DNA from: Neofusicoccum parvum
Lineage: Eukaryota; Ascomycota; Dothideomycetes; Botryosphaeriales; Botryosphaeriaceae
Length of the DNA stretch: 64,000 nucleotides
Direction of reading: 5' to 3'
NCBI GenBank assembly: GCA_020912385.1
Contig: CP087206.1
Location: 1,860,001-1,924,000 of the forward strand
A program made the translations under genes and the position numbers. Shown here one piece after another: positions 21,601 to 33,070 of this stretch (position 1 is the first letter of the stretch; every line of letters starts with the position of its first letter). The notes under the pieces are model-generated. The model was given only the letters and a program-made list of their open reading frames with translations, made no database searches and was not told where the DNA came from.

Positions 21601-24600
21601 ATGTCTGGACCGGTAAGCACTGCTGCAGCGCTAGGACATGATTTCGATCAATTCACACCTGCTGACTTGCGGTAGCCCTCCGGTTTTGCGCCACCGCTCT
21701 ATGAGCCTAGTGATCCCAGCCTGGAGTACGGGACACTTCCCTTCAGAATAGTATCTGGCTAATGCTGGTAGCATCATCGCCGTCCATGGCATCGGCGCTC
21801 ATCGCGATAAGACCTGGAGCATCGATGGGTTCAACTGGCTGAGTGCTTGCGGCATGTTACCCAATGACTTTCCCAGAGCGCGTATCATGGCGTACGGCTA
21901 CGGTTCGAGTTGGCTCGGGAGGGAGAGCATGGCCACATGTCTCGACGCTGTCGCTGGCCGGCTCCTCAGCCACGTCCACGAGCTGAGAAATGTAAGACTT
22001 CTCCATCCAGTCACCAAGCGGGCCTAATTGTATGGCACAGGATTGTCCAGAGAGAAGCGTCATCTTTATTGCGCACTGTTTTGGAGGCATCGTCGTTGAA
22101 AAGGCGATACTCAATGCTCTCATCTGTGGCAGTGACCAGGACCGGTCCCTGGTGGCCCATATATCGGGAATCGTACTCTTGGGGACCCCACATAGGGGCT
22201 CCTCCTCGGCTGGACTTGCAAATGTTGTAGCTTCCATCGCTGCCTTCTTTGATTGCGGCCAGCGATCACTTATCCTGGAAACTGTCAGGAACGACTCCCA
22301 GATGCTGGCAGATACAGTCAGAGAATTCGCTCGGAGAGCTTACCATCTTAACGTCCGGGTTCATTGCTTTTACGAGGAAAAAGAAACAGATATTGGGGCC
22401 GTGATTCGTCCTTTTATCCGACCGTTCATCAATGTAACATCAAAAGTAAGTGTCCGGCCCATTTCCGTGGAAATTTTCTGACTGTGTTGCAGACTATACT
22501 TGTCGATAGGGACTCGGCATGCCTTCAAGGTCACGGCGAGACTGCATTGACCTTGGACCATTTCAAGCTGAACAAGTTCACCAACTCTACGGATCCAAAT
22601 TACATTCTAGTCAGGCGTGCTCTGCGAGAGATGGAGAGGAAGTCTGAAGAAGCGATAGTAAAGGCACTTGGCTCGGATTGCATCGACGCAGCAAAAATCC
22701 AAAAATCCGGTTTGACGATACTGCACGACCCACTGGAAGCAGTTTTAGATGTCATTCTGATCCCAGGACTCGCAGGAGACCCGTGGGAAACGTGGTCTCC
22801 ATCTTCGAGAAGTCGCACTCATACCAACCTTGGCCAGTTCTGGCCAGCAAGTTTCCTCCCTAAGGACTATCCAACAGTCCGTGTCATTGTCTGGGGATTC
22901 GAATGGGAACGCGATTCGACCATTTCAATTGGTACATTTTTAGACAGGGCATCCGATCTACTGCACGCTCTGACGAGTTCAAGACCGCTTGGTAGAAGCA
23001 TGGTGTTTGTTGCACATTCACTGGGGGGAGTCCTGCTCAAGGAGACCCTACGATTGGCCGAGAAAGGAGAGTCGATGGCTACAAAGGATATCATGAGCTA
23101 TACGGCCGCGGTAATCTTTCTAGCTACACCACACAGGGGTGATGGAGACGCATTGTCTTTTTTTGAAGTGGTGCAACGCACAATTGCAAGATTCGAGAAA
23201 GGGAGAGCCGGGCCGGAACATCCATCTGGAGAGATTGATACTAGATTGACAGCATGTCAAGAGACCTTCCTAGCGCAACGGGAGGCATACGGTTTCCACG
23301 TCAAGTGTTTTGCAGAGAACCCACGCCCAGGGCCTTTCCATCCGGATCAGCAGTCATGGTACATCATACCTAAAATGGCTGCAACTTTACAAGGCCCGGA
23401 AGTCCAAATTGCGACCATCAGCGCAGGTCCTACAGGTTTCTGTCGCTTTCAAACTGACCAAGATACGGGCTACCGCCAACTCTTTGTCGAGTTAAAAGCT
23501 TCTATTGATCAAATCAAAAGCCGCGAGCTGCATCTTAGGGATGATTGCCTCAAGTCATTGTACTTCGAGCAGCTTCAGAATCGAGAATCTGACATCACGA
23601 CAGCCCTCAAAAGTACGGCTACATGGTTGTTCGAACACAATCACTACCTTGATTGGGCTCGATGGGATCCCACTCAATCCAAACAGCGACGTGGGTTGCT
23701 CTGGGTCAGAGGGAAGCCAGGCTCTGGAAAGTCCACCCTTATGAAAGAGGGTCTACGACGCGCTAAAGTGACTGGGCTGGCATCCTCATTCTCGGTTGCG
23801 GGATTTTTCTTCACGATCAGAAGAAATATTCGACTGCAGAAGTCGATAGTGGGCCTTTTTAGGACACTCCTGCACGATCTGCTCCAGCAGGATAAATCTC
23901 TGTTATCTGCATTCATAACAGAGTACAAGAGGAAGTGTGCCGCAAATCCAGGTCCGTGGGAATGGCGTCAAAACGAGCTCCAGGATTTTTTCAAGTCGGC
24001 ATACCTAGGAGAGATTCCCCGTGTAAGGAAAGCCATGGTCTTTATAGATGCTCTGGATGAGAGTGATAAGGACGGAGACAACGAGGCCTATCAAGTCGCC
24101 CGCGATCTTGTCTATTACTTCCGGGACATCACAGTAGGGGACAAACTCAAAGTATGTCTGTCAAGCCGACACTACCCAAATATCAAAGTCCCAGATTGTC
24201 CGCAGATTGCCACGGAAGACTTCAACAGAGATGACATTGTCCAATTTGTGACCACCAAATTGTCTGGCGTCAAGCGTGACGCTCGAGCAAAGAGACTTGC
24301 CAAGCAAATTGCAGACAAAGCCGATGGTGTGTTTCTTTGGGTGATACTTGTCGTAGGCACTCTGAATGTAAAGCTTGACAACTTCGTAACGGATGAAGAT
24401 CTAGAAGAGACGCTTAAAGCCGTGCCAAGTCAGCTCGAAGATCTTTTCAAGACTCTCTTTACCAACGAATCCTCAAAACCAGGACTTCAAATAGCAGCGG
24501 CAATATTTCAATGGATTCTCTTGGCTCAGAGACCTCTGGAGAAGAATGAACTTCGACACGCGTTAACAATTGATCGCGAGAAGATCGACTTCCTAGAAGG

Positions 24601-26782
24601 CACGGCTGTTTGGCACTTATCTGGGCATTGCTTGCAGGACGGTCCTGAAGAGTTCCTCACATCGTTACGATACTATACAAGAGGCCTTGCCGAACTTACC
24701 CCACGGTGGGCAAAGGGACAGCGGGAACGAGCGTGGTCGCGATATTACTCTTACCCTCCTCCAGACGGAGAGGGCGAGACGTCACGCAAGATTCCGCGCC
24801 TATCTCGGCGACCAAGCAGTAACACAAAGACAGACACAGATTCAACAGAGTACGATCTTGCTACGTATCCCCAGAAGAGCAGTCTCAGCTTTCGTAGACC
24901 CGACCTGAGCTTCTTGCAGATACAGGACAATGACTACCAACCGACGGTACTTTCAAAACACCTGTTCCCTGTGTCTGATTATATGCTCCCGTGGCAAACT
25001 CCTCGACCGGGTTTCCTGAACTCTTTCAATTCGGATGCTGGAGACTCAGATTTTGATGACTTCATCATTTCATCGGTTCAGTTCATTCACGAGTCCGTCC
25101 GCGAGTTCTTTTTGAGAAATCAGGGATTTCTCGTTCTTGAAAGTGACCAGCATCATAGATCGTTCCCTGAGAGACACGATATTCTCGCTGAATACTGCAT
25201 GGCCTGTCTCTACCAGAATGGGCCCTCTAGCCGAAGCTCTCTCAGTACTTTGGACTTGATGAAAACCTACCCGTTTCTGAAATATGCGGCACAGTCTCTA
25301 TTCTATCACCTACGTGAAGCCGAACGCGGTGGCAGAGTTTCGAAACACGTAACTCAAGCTTTGGTTGCGGCTGATCAAAGGCTTTGGAAATCATGGGTAG
25401 CTTGTATCCCTTGCCTCCCTAACGGAAAAGAGGAATTCTTTGAGGATGTTCCTGGTTTCGCACCTTTCCACTTTTTATGCCGCAAAAGAATGTTTTCATC
25501 GGCATCTGCCCTTCTCCGGCTGGGAGTTGATGTCAATTTGCACGACGACAGAGGAAATTCAGCCTTGCATCACGCTGTATCAGATACAGCTACTGATGTT
25601 ATTCAATTCCTGCTCAAGAACAAGGCCAACCCGCATGTGCAAAACGAGAGGTGCGAGACACCATTACATCAAGCAGTGCAATGCCAGGCATCCGACTCTG
25701 TGATGAGGGATATGCTTCAAGTATTTGCGGTAGAGACTGCTTGCTTGGAGGATACCGACCGCCACGGCCGGACGCCTCTTCATGCCGCTGTCCAGTGCGG
25801 TAATTTAGTTGCAGTACAGATCTTGCTTACCTATGGCGCGCCGGCCGACTCACAAACCATCACTGGCTGTACCGCGTTGCATTTAGCTATAGAAGGTGGT
25901 CGCTTCGAGATTGCTGCGGAACTGCTTGCTCGGGGTGCAGATCCAAATGCTTTGAATCAACAGAGAAAGGCACCCATTCATCTCGCGGCAAGAAGACCAG
26001 AAGTCTCACTGCTACAGAGTCTAATCCGCCATAGAGCGAACGTCAATATTCGAGATGGCGACGGCCAGACTCCAATCCATCTTCGTATCAAGCAGTCTTT
26101 GGACGACAGGTCCCTCATCATATCTCGCGCAGGTAGCAAGGCGCGAACCGTGGGTGAACTGAGCCCCATGCAGCATGCTATCTTCAGCCAGCATTTCCCC
26201 GTGGAACATCTGATGGTGCTAATCGATGCTGGTGCGGACCAGAACGCGATCGACCGGACCGGCAAGACTGTGTTGCACTACGTAGTTGAAAGATCTTCTG
26301 TCTTGTTTCTCGAGCGACTGTTGCAGGCAGGTCAAAAAAGCATGGACTTATCCAAACCAGATCACTTTGGACGAACTCCGCTCCACTATGCGGCGCGGCG
26401 TGATGATCTACACGTTTTTCGACTGCTTGTAGATGCTGGAGCGGATATAAAGGTAGGAGACAGGGATGGTGCGACGCCAGTTGACTATGCTGGTGATAAG
26501 ATCACCAGAGTACCGTACCTAAGACAATTGCTGGAGTCGAAGGGGTACAAACGGTCTATCTGTCATATCAAGGGGCGGATGACCGCTGTTTTCGTTCCTC
26601 ATAAGTGTTACGACGGACCGACCGTGTTGGGTTTCAGCCGGTGTGTAAGACCATTCGGCCAACCTCCTGTCGACTGGAAGTCGACAAAAGGTTCAGCAAT
26701 GATCAGCCTGGTGGCTGATCGTGCCCCAACAACTCTATATACAGGTAGATCCGTAACAATAAGGATTGCTGAGAGAGCTTGA
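21601..26782 (+). CDS. NLR-like STAND protein: tandem hydrolases, NACHT, ankyrin repeats
   Basis: Five exons: 21601-21612, 21676-21725, 21772-21991, 22041-22445, 22493-26782; 1658 aa. Domain order: hydrolase 1 (about 20-260) starting DIIAVHGIG, with nucleophile motif AHCFGG (Cys107 where Ser is usual) and GTPHRGS; hydrolase 2 (about 310-540) starting VILIPGLAGDPWETW, with intact AHSLGG (Ser405) and ATPHRGDGD; NACHT with Walker A GKPGSGKST (636-644) and Walker B MVFIDALDE (744-752); a helical part with QFIHESVREFF; then at least eight ankyrin repeats from about 1237. In fungal STAND proteins such as SesB-like ones the N-terminal domain is the effector, NACHT the switch and the repeats the sensor; these act in allorecognition and defence. 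Two hydrolases in one chain is unusual. The 5' exons are short but phase-consistent, with branch sites present. Codons look AT-richer than in neighbouring housekeeping genes. Confidence 0.88.
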
Positions 26783-27409
26783 GGTCTATGTAAGAAAACA
26801 ACAATACTGCTGTCAAAGTTCTCAAGGAGTTGACACATGGTCTTCGATTTTCTCTTGTTGATTCTTACTCACGTTTAGTGCCCTTAGTTGATTAAGTATC
26901 AGTATCATTCGTTTCCGATTTTAGCTTGCACGTGCCATGCCTTAATTGATCGTGAAGTCACACCAAATTTCACTTCCCATGAGCAGGAAACCCCATTTAG
27001 ATACAGTACAGAGCCTTAGTGCTAAGATATTTTGTCTTTTGTCCTTGACGCAGAGCTCCGACCATCACTACTACCAAGTCACCAACTCATCCGCACAACC
27101 CGCAGATGCGAGAACAATGCAGACACTTTGCGTAGTACGTTTTCATCGCTGGAGAACAAAGAGCTCTTCCCCTATCATACTATCACAACTAATCACTGGT
27201 CACGCAGAAAATATCGGGTACTTTGAATAAAAGCCATTAAGCAAACTTTTTCCGCCATGCCATTCAATCTGAAAACGCAGTAAATCCACTGCTATGCTTG
27301 CAACCAGGATTTTAGGTGTCGTGATTCATGGAAAGCAGTCTTCTAGGCAATATCTCTTGGAAACGGCAGCAGGAGAGAATTGTAGGAAAAGATGCTGCAT
27401 GTACTCCCG
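26783..27409. other. Intergenic, AT-rich
   Basis: 627 bp of 3' flanks between the convergent NLR-like and threonine aspartase genes. No supported gene or structure. Confidence 0.5.
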
Positions 27410-29557
27410 CTACCGCTTGCGCTTGTAGCGCATACAGCGGCCACCTTGCGCAACGGCGCCGTTGCCGATGCTCCGAGACATCGTACACGTCGGTCTGTCT
27501 TCGTCTGCATGCATTGAAGCAAGGGCCTGGATACATATGAGCCCCAATCACCTAACCGTGGTAGTATGAGATGCTGGTACTTACAAAGGAGTCTGTGTTG
27601 TGCGCAAAGTAGAGATAGATGCCGTCGCGGGTCTTCTTCACGCTCATGACTCCAATGGCGCCCGCCGAATTACTGTTTCGAACGCTTGGGTGACCTATAA
27701 ATATGGTTAGCAATGGAAGGTTAACATCATTTTGAGGAGGGTTGCATACCCATGAATTCCTTCTCAATCATGCCCCTTACAGCCTCCTCTTCAGGAACAA
27801 CCTGTAGCTTGTTGTCCTTATTCTTCTTCAACCCATGGTAGAGTCTCTCAGCCCCGACAGTTGCAGCCATCGTGGTTGCCATGTGCTCACCGGTTCCACT
27901 GGTGACTGTGGCAACAGATACCTTTTCCTTGTCTTCGGGATCAGACGGGACTACAGCTGCTCCGACTCCTACAAGAGCTGCCGGGCCTACCCTTCCTCGG
28001 TACTTCATGCCTATACCTCCAGATGATGCTCCGCAAGCGATATTTCCATAGCAGTCCACGGCAATTGCACCCACTGTGTCAGTAATGTGGTCCTGGAGTG
28101 GCTCCTGGTCACGAGGAGCGTCTCGTTTTTGGCCGGGCTTTTGATCCTTGCTGGGCTTGCGTCGAGATTCGGGTTGTGGCGGTAAGGGCGCATGCTCAGC
28201 GACATGGCGAAGCTCGGTAGATACACGCTGAAGAGAATCTGGAATATCGTTACCAGTGGGTGTCTCTGGGAGAGGGTGATTGATGGCCTCCTGAGGCGAG
28301 GGGCTTGGGGTGAGCGAAGGAAGCTGCAGAGTTGCTGAAGATGAATCAGACTCCTCCTCAGAGCCATCATGCCATGTTTGCGATCTCCGCTCACGACGTC
28401 CTCCAGCATGATAACTCTGAAACCTCGTCTCGCCCTCGATGTCGCTCATGTCAATATCCTGTGTAGGGCTCTTCTCTTGTCGGCTACTGCCAGAAAGCGA
28501 CGATATCGTGGGAACTGTTTGAGTGCTGTTGATCAGAGGGTTGTGCGTAGCCTCTGTGAAGGCAGCTTGTCCACATTCATGGTTCAAGAGAGGCACCGTT
28601 GACGGATCAGACGGCAAATTTGACCTTGTCGAAGAATCAGACGTGTTGTCTGAGCTCGATGAGCAGTAAATTGGCGTCTTTAAAGGCTTTGGAAAGGTCG
28701 TGCTCTCGGCCATGGCCGGAATACCGCGAAGCATCGTTTTCGTATGTTGGATTCGCAGCCTCTTGCGCTCCTGTTCTTCCTCCAAAGGATCAAAAGCCTC
28801 GGTAACGAAGGCGGGCTGAGATATCGGAGTGGAAGCAGCCCTTGAAGCCTTCCGTTCCGCGTACTTCAAGTCATGCCTCCACTTGACCCAGCGCTCTCGA
28901 GCAGCTGGAGATACTAATGCATCGTGTGGGAGAATTGACATCCCTTGATCGAATGCGAAGTCGGTGGCGCCCTGAGCGACAAGAAGGTTGGGGGGTACAC
29001 GCTTGAGAAGCAGTGGCCTAGTAGTGTGGTCGAACACAAGGCGGGCTAAGGAGATTGGGTTCTTGATCTCTGCTACGATGTTAGTCTCTTTGCAGGCAAG
29101 CCCTCAGTGTATACTCACGCGCAACTGCGCCAACAGCCCCACTCCGACCGAGGTGATCCACGACGATAGCATCGCACTCGACCACTCCGTCCATGGACAA
29201 GTTACTTCCATACCCAGCGTTGGTGATTTCACGGTCCTCGAGGACCTTGATCGCAATCTCTACTGCATCAACGGCTGCCCCTCCGCTGCGAAGGATAGCC
29301 ATGGCGGCCTTTGAAGCACTGTCCCACTATCAGCATCATAAACAAATACCAGGGATTATTCACGCTAAAGGCAGTTCGGGAATCTTCCGTCTGGTCCCAT
29401 CATGTATCTTCTCGTAATTCGAAGGAATTGCTACTCACTCGTTGCAAGCCTGAAGATGTAGGCCCTCGTTCTGGATGCTGTGGTATCCTGCTCCGGCATG
29501 AACGAAGATTGCGCATATGTCGCCCCCTCTGCGGCCTCGTCCTGTTCGGTGTGACAT
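27410..29557 (-). CDS. Threonine aspartase (taspase-like Ntn hydrolase)
   Basis: Five exons: 29439-29557, 29119-29318, 27750-29069, 27585-27694, 27410-27526; 621 aa. The family is made as a proenzyme that cuts itself before a Thr, which then becomes the N-terminal nucleophile. Visible marks: FVHAGAGYHS near the N-terminus; LRSGGAAVDAVEIAI; LEDREITNAGYGSNL; the autocleavage site D-TVGAIAVD, giving Thr438; and SSGGIGMKYRGRVG. Between the two subunit regions there is an insertion of about 240 residues, Ser/Pro/Glu-rich and probably disordered, far longer than in human taspase 1. The C-terminus ends in a basic RYKRKR. I chose the ATG at 29557 (context AAAATG) rather than one 49 codons upstream, because the extra part lacks conserved character. 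Exon 2/3 uses GTGAGT...GCAG. Substrates in fungi are not known. Confidence 0.88.
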
Positions 29558-30743
29558 TTTGCCGTCTGAAAGCTGAGTTGTTCTTCTCGTGTGAGCTCTG
29601 TCTGGCGTGGTATCTTTCCAGAATGAGAGACGGCGTCCGAGACGGAGCCGCTTCACGTCAAACTCCGATGATCGACTCAGTTTGCCGGCGATGCTCAGTT
29701 GCAACTTCCCTGGTGCAAGCGTGTCTTACAGGTGACCCTGGGATAGCCTTTGCAACCAGACCCAAGTGTGCCTGCTTGGTAGAGGGTCGGAAGAGTAGCA
29801 CAGACAACGGGTGGTGCAGCGAGTCGCAGGCCTTTCAGCGGAAGGTGAGTCGTGACCGGTGAGGCGATTGTTCGAGCAGCGTGGCGGCACAGCAGCGATG
29901 CAAGTTCTGTCAGCGCAGCTTGCGGACGGCGATAAGGATGGCAGAGACGAGGATGATAAAAAGCGATGGAAAGAATGGCGCTCCGCCGAGGTTTTCACGC
30001 TGTGACGCACGCGGACCGTGTCGGCAGAAGAACGAGTGCAGAGGAAGCGTGATGAGGGGAGAAAAGAGTCGAGGGTGATGTGAAGGAGATGGAACGGAAT
30101 TCAGACGCGGTTGTAGAGGGTGCTGTTGCTAACGGCACACGTGGTTGCCGCCTTCCATAGCGAAGCTGGCAAGAGCGCGCGGGTGCCTGAGTGCGTCTAA
30201 AAATTCTCATGGCTCCATCAAGACGGTGACTGCCCAAGATATTGCAAGGAACCAGTTGTCTGCCGGGAACAGAGTTCTCAGCGCACGATCTCAGGCTCTA
30301 CTTTGATCTCCGCCCCTTGAGCTTGGAGTTGGTGCACGAGACACCCCTCTGCACGAATGAATCGTGGGCGGACAAACACGGTCAAAGACTACGACGTCGC
30401 GATGGAGGAGAGACACTTCCCGCGGACACGTGCCTAGCCGGGAGGGAGGCGACAGACACAGGATGCGGCGATGCAGATGCGACAATGTCGCGCGCAGACG
30501 GGGTGTGAGGTGAGAGGAGGCCGGAGCTTGGCACGGGCGGAGCGATGATGCAGCGGCCAGCGGGGCGCGGAGAGCCCCCATTGGGTTTCGAGCGCCCGCC
30601 CTCCTCCAACGACCTACATCACCCCCGAGCCCTACCAGGCAGCCCTCCACCACATCCAGCGCCGGGACGTCGCCCCCTGCCTGCAACCCTCCTCGATCCC
30701 CGCCATTCAATCCGAGTTGTAGCCACCGGCTCCGCTCTTCACC
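29558..30743. promoter_or_regulatory. Divergent upstream region, threonine aspartase / ARP3
   Basis: 1.2 kb between opposite starts. Several overlapping frames exist but none looks real. CATCACCCCCGAGCCC and similar C-rich leader sequence before 30744 suits the ARP3 5' UTR. Confidence 0.45.
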
Positions 30744-32309
30744 ATGGCTACCCAGACCCCCGCCGTTGTCATGGACAAGTGAGCTAGCTCCCCGACACCG
30801 CCGAGATCCCCTCCGCTGGCCTGAGACCCCCGCAACTAACAATTGGATCACCAACAGCGGTACGGGATACTCGAAGCTAGGTACACCGTCTCCCCCCGCC
30901 GTTCATCACACAGCCCCTCGCTAACCCCCCGCTCCCAGGTTTCGCCGGCAACGACTCCCCCTCGTTCGTCTTCCCCACCGCCATCGCAACCAAGGCCGCC
31001 GGAGGAGGCGCAGGTGGCTCCGGTTCTGGTCGCCCAGCTATTGCCAACAAGCCAGGTTTCCTTACCGGTGGCGCCGGTCCCGGCGGACACCTGTCAGCGA
31101 AGCGCGGAACTGAGGACTTGGATTTCTTCATCGGAGACGAGGCCTTGGCCGCATCCGCTGGTCCTGGTATGCTATGATAAATGGATGCATGGCGGAGAAA
31201 AACACGTTTGGCTGACCTGATCAGGCTATGGAATTCACTACCCTATCCGCCATGGTCAGATCGAAAACTGGGTAGGCTCCAGCATACTACAACCGCGCCC
31301 AGAGACTCTAACAGGCATCTAGGACCATATGGAACGTTTCTGGTCCAATTCGATATTCAAGTACCTCCGTGTCGAGCCTGAGGACCATTACTTTCTCCTC
31401 ACGGAGCCTCCGCTCAACCCGCCAGAGAACCGCGAGATGACGGCCGAGATTATGTTCGAGTCCTTTAACTGCGCTGGTCTGTACATTGCCGTGCAGGCTG
31501 TTCTTGCACTTGCTGCCTCGTGGACCTCTTCCAAGGTCACGGACCGTTCCCTCACGGGTACCGTCATCGACTCCGGTGAGGGTGTCACCCACGTTATCCC
31601 CGTCGCAGAAGGATACGTTATTGGATCCAGCATCAAGAGTGTTCCGATTGCTGGAAGGGACATCACATACTTTGTTCAGCAGCTGCTTCGTGACAGAGGC
31701 GAGCCGGACAGCAGCCTTAAGACTGCGGAGAGGATTAAGGAGGAGTTCTGCTATGTCTGCCCAGACATTGTTAAGGAGTTCTCCAGGTACGACAGGGAGC
31801 CCGATCGGTTTGGCAAGCACGAGGTCAAGTACCCCAACGGCAAGACCGTGAATGTGGATGTGGGCTACGAGCGCTTCTTGGCACCCGAGATCTTCTTCAA
31901 CCCGGAGATCTACTCCAGCGACTTCCTGACGCCGCTGCCTACCATCGTCGACACTGTCATTCAGACCAGTCCCATCGATGTCAGGCGCGGTCTTTACAAG
32001 AACATTGTCCTGTCCGGAGGTTCCACCTTGTACAAGGACTTCGGCCGTCGCCTACAGCGTGACATTAGGCACTTGGTTGACGCACGTATCAAGGCGTCAG
32101 AGGCGCGGAGTGGTGGTGCCAAGAGTGGTGGTCTGGATGTGCAGGTCATCACACACAAGAGGCAGCGTCATGGCCCGTGGTTCGGTGGCAGTCTGTTGGG
32201 TCAGACCCCCGAGTTCAGGAGCTACTGCCACACCAAGGCCGAGTACGACGAGATCGGCCCCAGCATCGTCCGCCGCTTTGCTCTTCTCGGTGGTCCGGGC
32301 AGCACATAA
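30744..32309 (+). CDS. ARP3: Actin-related protein 3, Arp2/3 complex
   Basis: Five exons: 30744-30778, 30858-30880, 30939-31166, 31225-31271, 31323-32309; 439 aa. Arp3 is one of the two actin-like subunits that form the pointed-end template of branched filaments; in fungi it serves endocytic patches and tip growth. The start [24 protein letters not shown] carries the actin phosphate-1 loop. [54 protein letters not shown] and [14 protein letters not shown] follow in actin order, ending PGST. Some 30 Gly/Ala/Ser-rich residues lie after FPTAIATK, as in other fungal Arp3s. Four introns crowd the first third, as usual for fungal actin-family genes. All junctions are GT-AG and phase-consistent. Confidence 0.97.
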
Positions 32310-33070
32310 GGCAAGGCTGGAGGTCTTTGGACACCTTTACAGAAGAACACAGAGGCGCTGTGGATGTCGATACACCAGGGACCGTCCAGGACGGATAAAA
32401 GGGTGCATTTCGAATATGCGTGGAGTTGGCAGAAGCGGCCTAGGGAGATAGCAAATCATAATCAAGCTGATTAACGACCCAGTTCTGGGGTGATGCTGTG
32501 TGCTCAGGACGTGGCACAGGTGCCAGCATTGTCCGCCAAGCTAGCTATCGTAAGCAAATGCTACGCATGAATGAACGGTTCCATAGGCATGCATGCAGAC
32601 GTATTCCTTCAGTATGCCGGAGAGGCCGTAGAACAAGGGAAGCAAAAGCGAGGGGAGAGGATACACCAGGCGGGGGAGCACGAATGGATGTGACGGGGAA
32701 CATGGTTAACAGCGTCTGCGGTGGGAGGGCTCTGGCCTCCGCTGGCTGGGGCCCTCCCAATTTCCCCCGCGCCAATCAATGCGGGCGCACCGCGACATCC
32801 TGAGACTGCGCGACCAGCACAAGAACTGGGCTCGACAGTGTCTTGCTTTTGCGGCGCTCATACAAGAGCGGGCACTGCGCATCAAAGCCCCTGATAGCGC
32901 GGCGACGAGGCACACCGACGGTTCTCAGGCTTCGCGAGGCACGGCGGCGCGCAATTGGCTGGCGGGGCGGCGTCGGAGAGCGTCCGGCGGAGATCAAAGC
33001 TCCTCCCTCGTCACCTCTTGACTTCAAGCTACCTAGTCTTAGGGCCCGGCGAGGCTTGACACCCTTGAAG
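32310..33070. other. Intergenic, ARP3 3' flank and TBF1 promoter
   Basis: 761 bp without a supported gene. The segment includes stop codons in the TBF1 frame at about 33019 and 33034, which limits that gene's start to the right. Confidence 0.45.
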
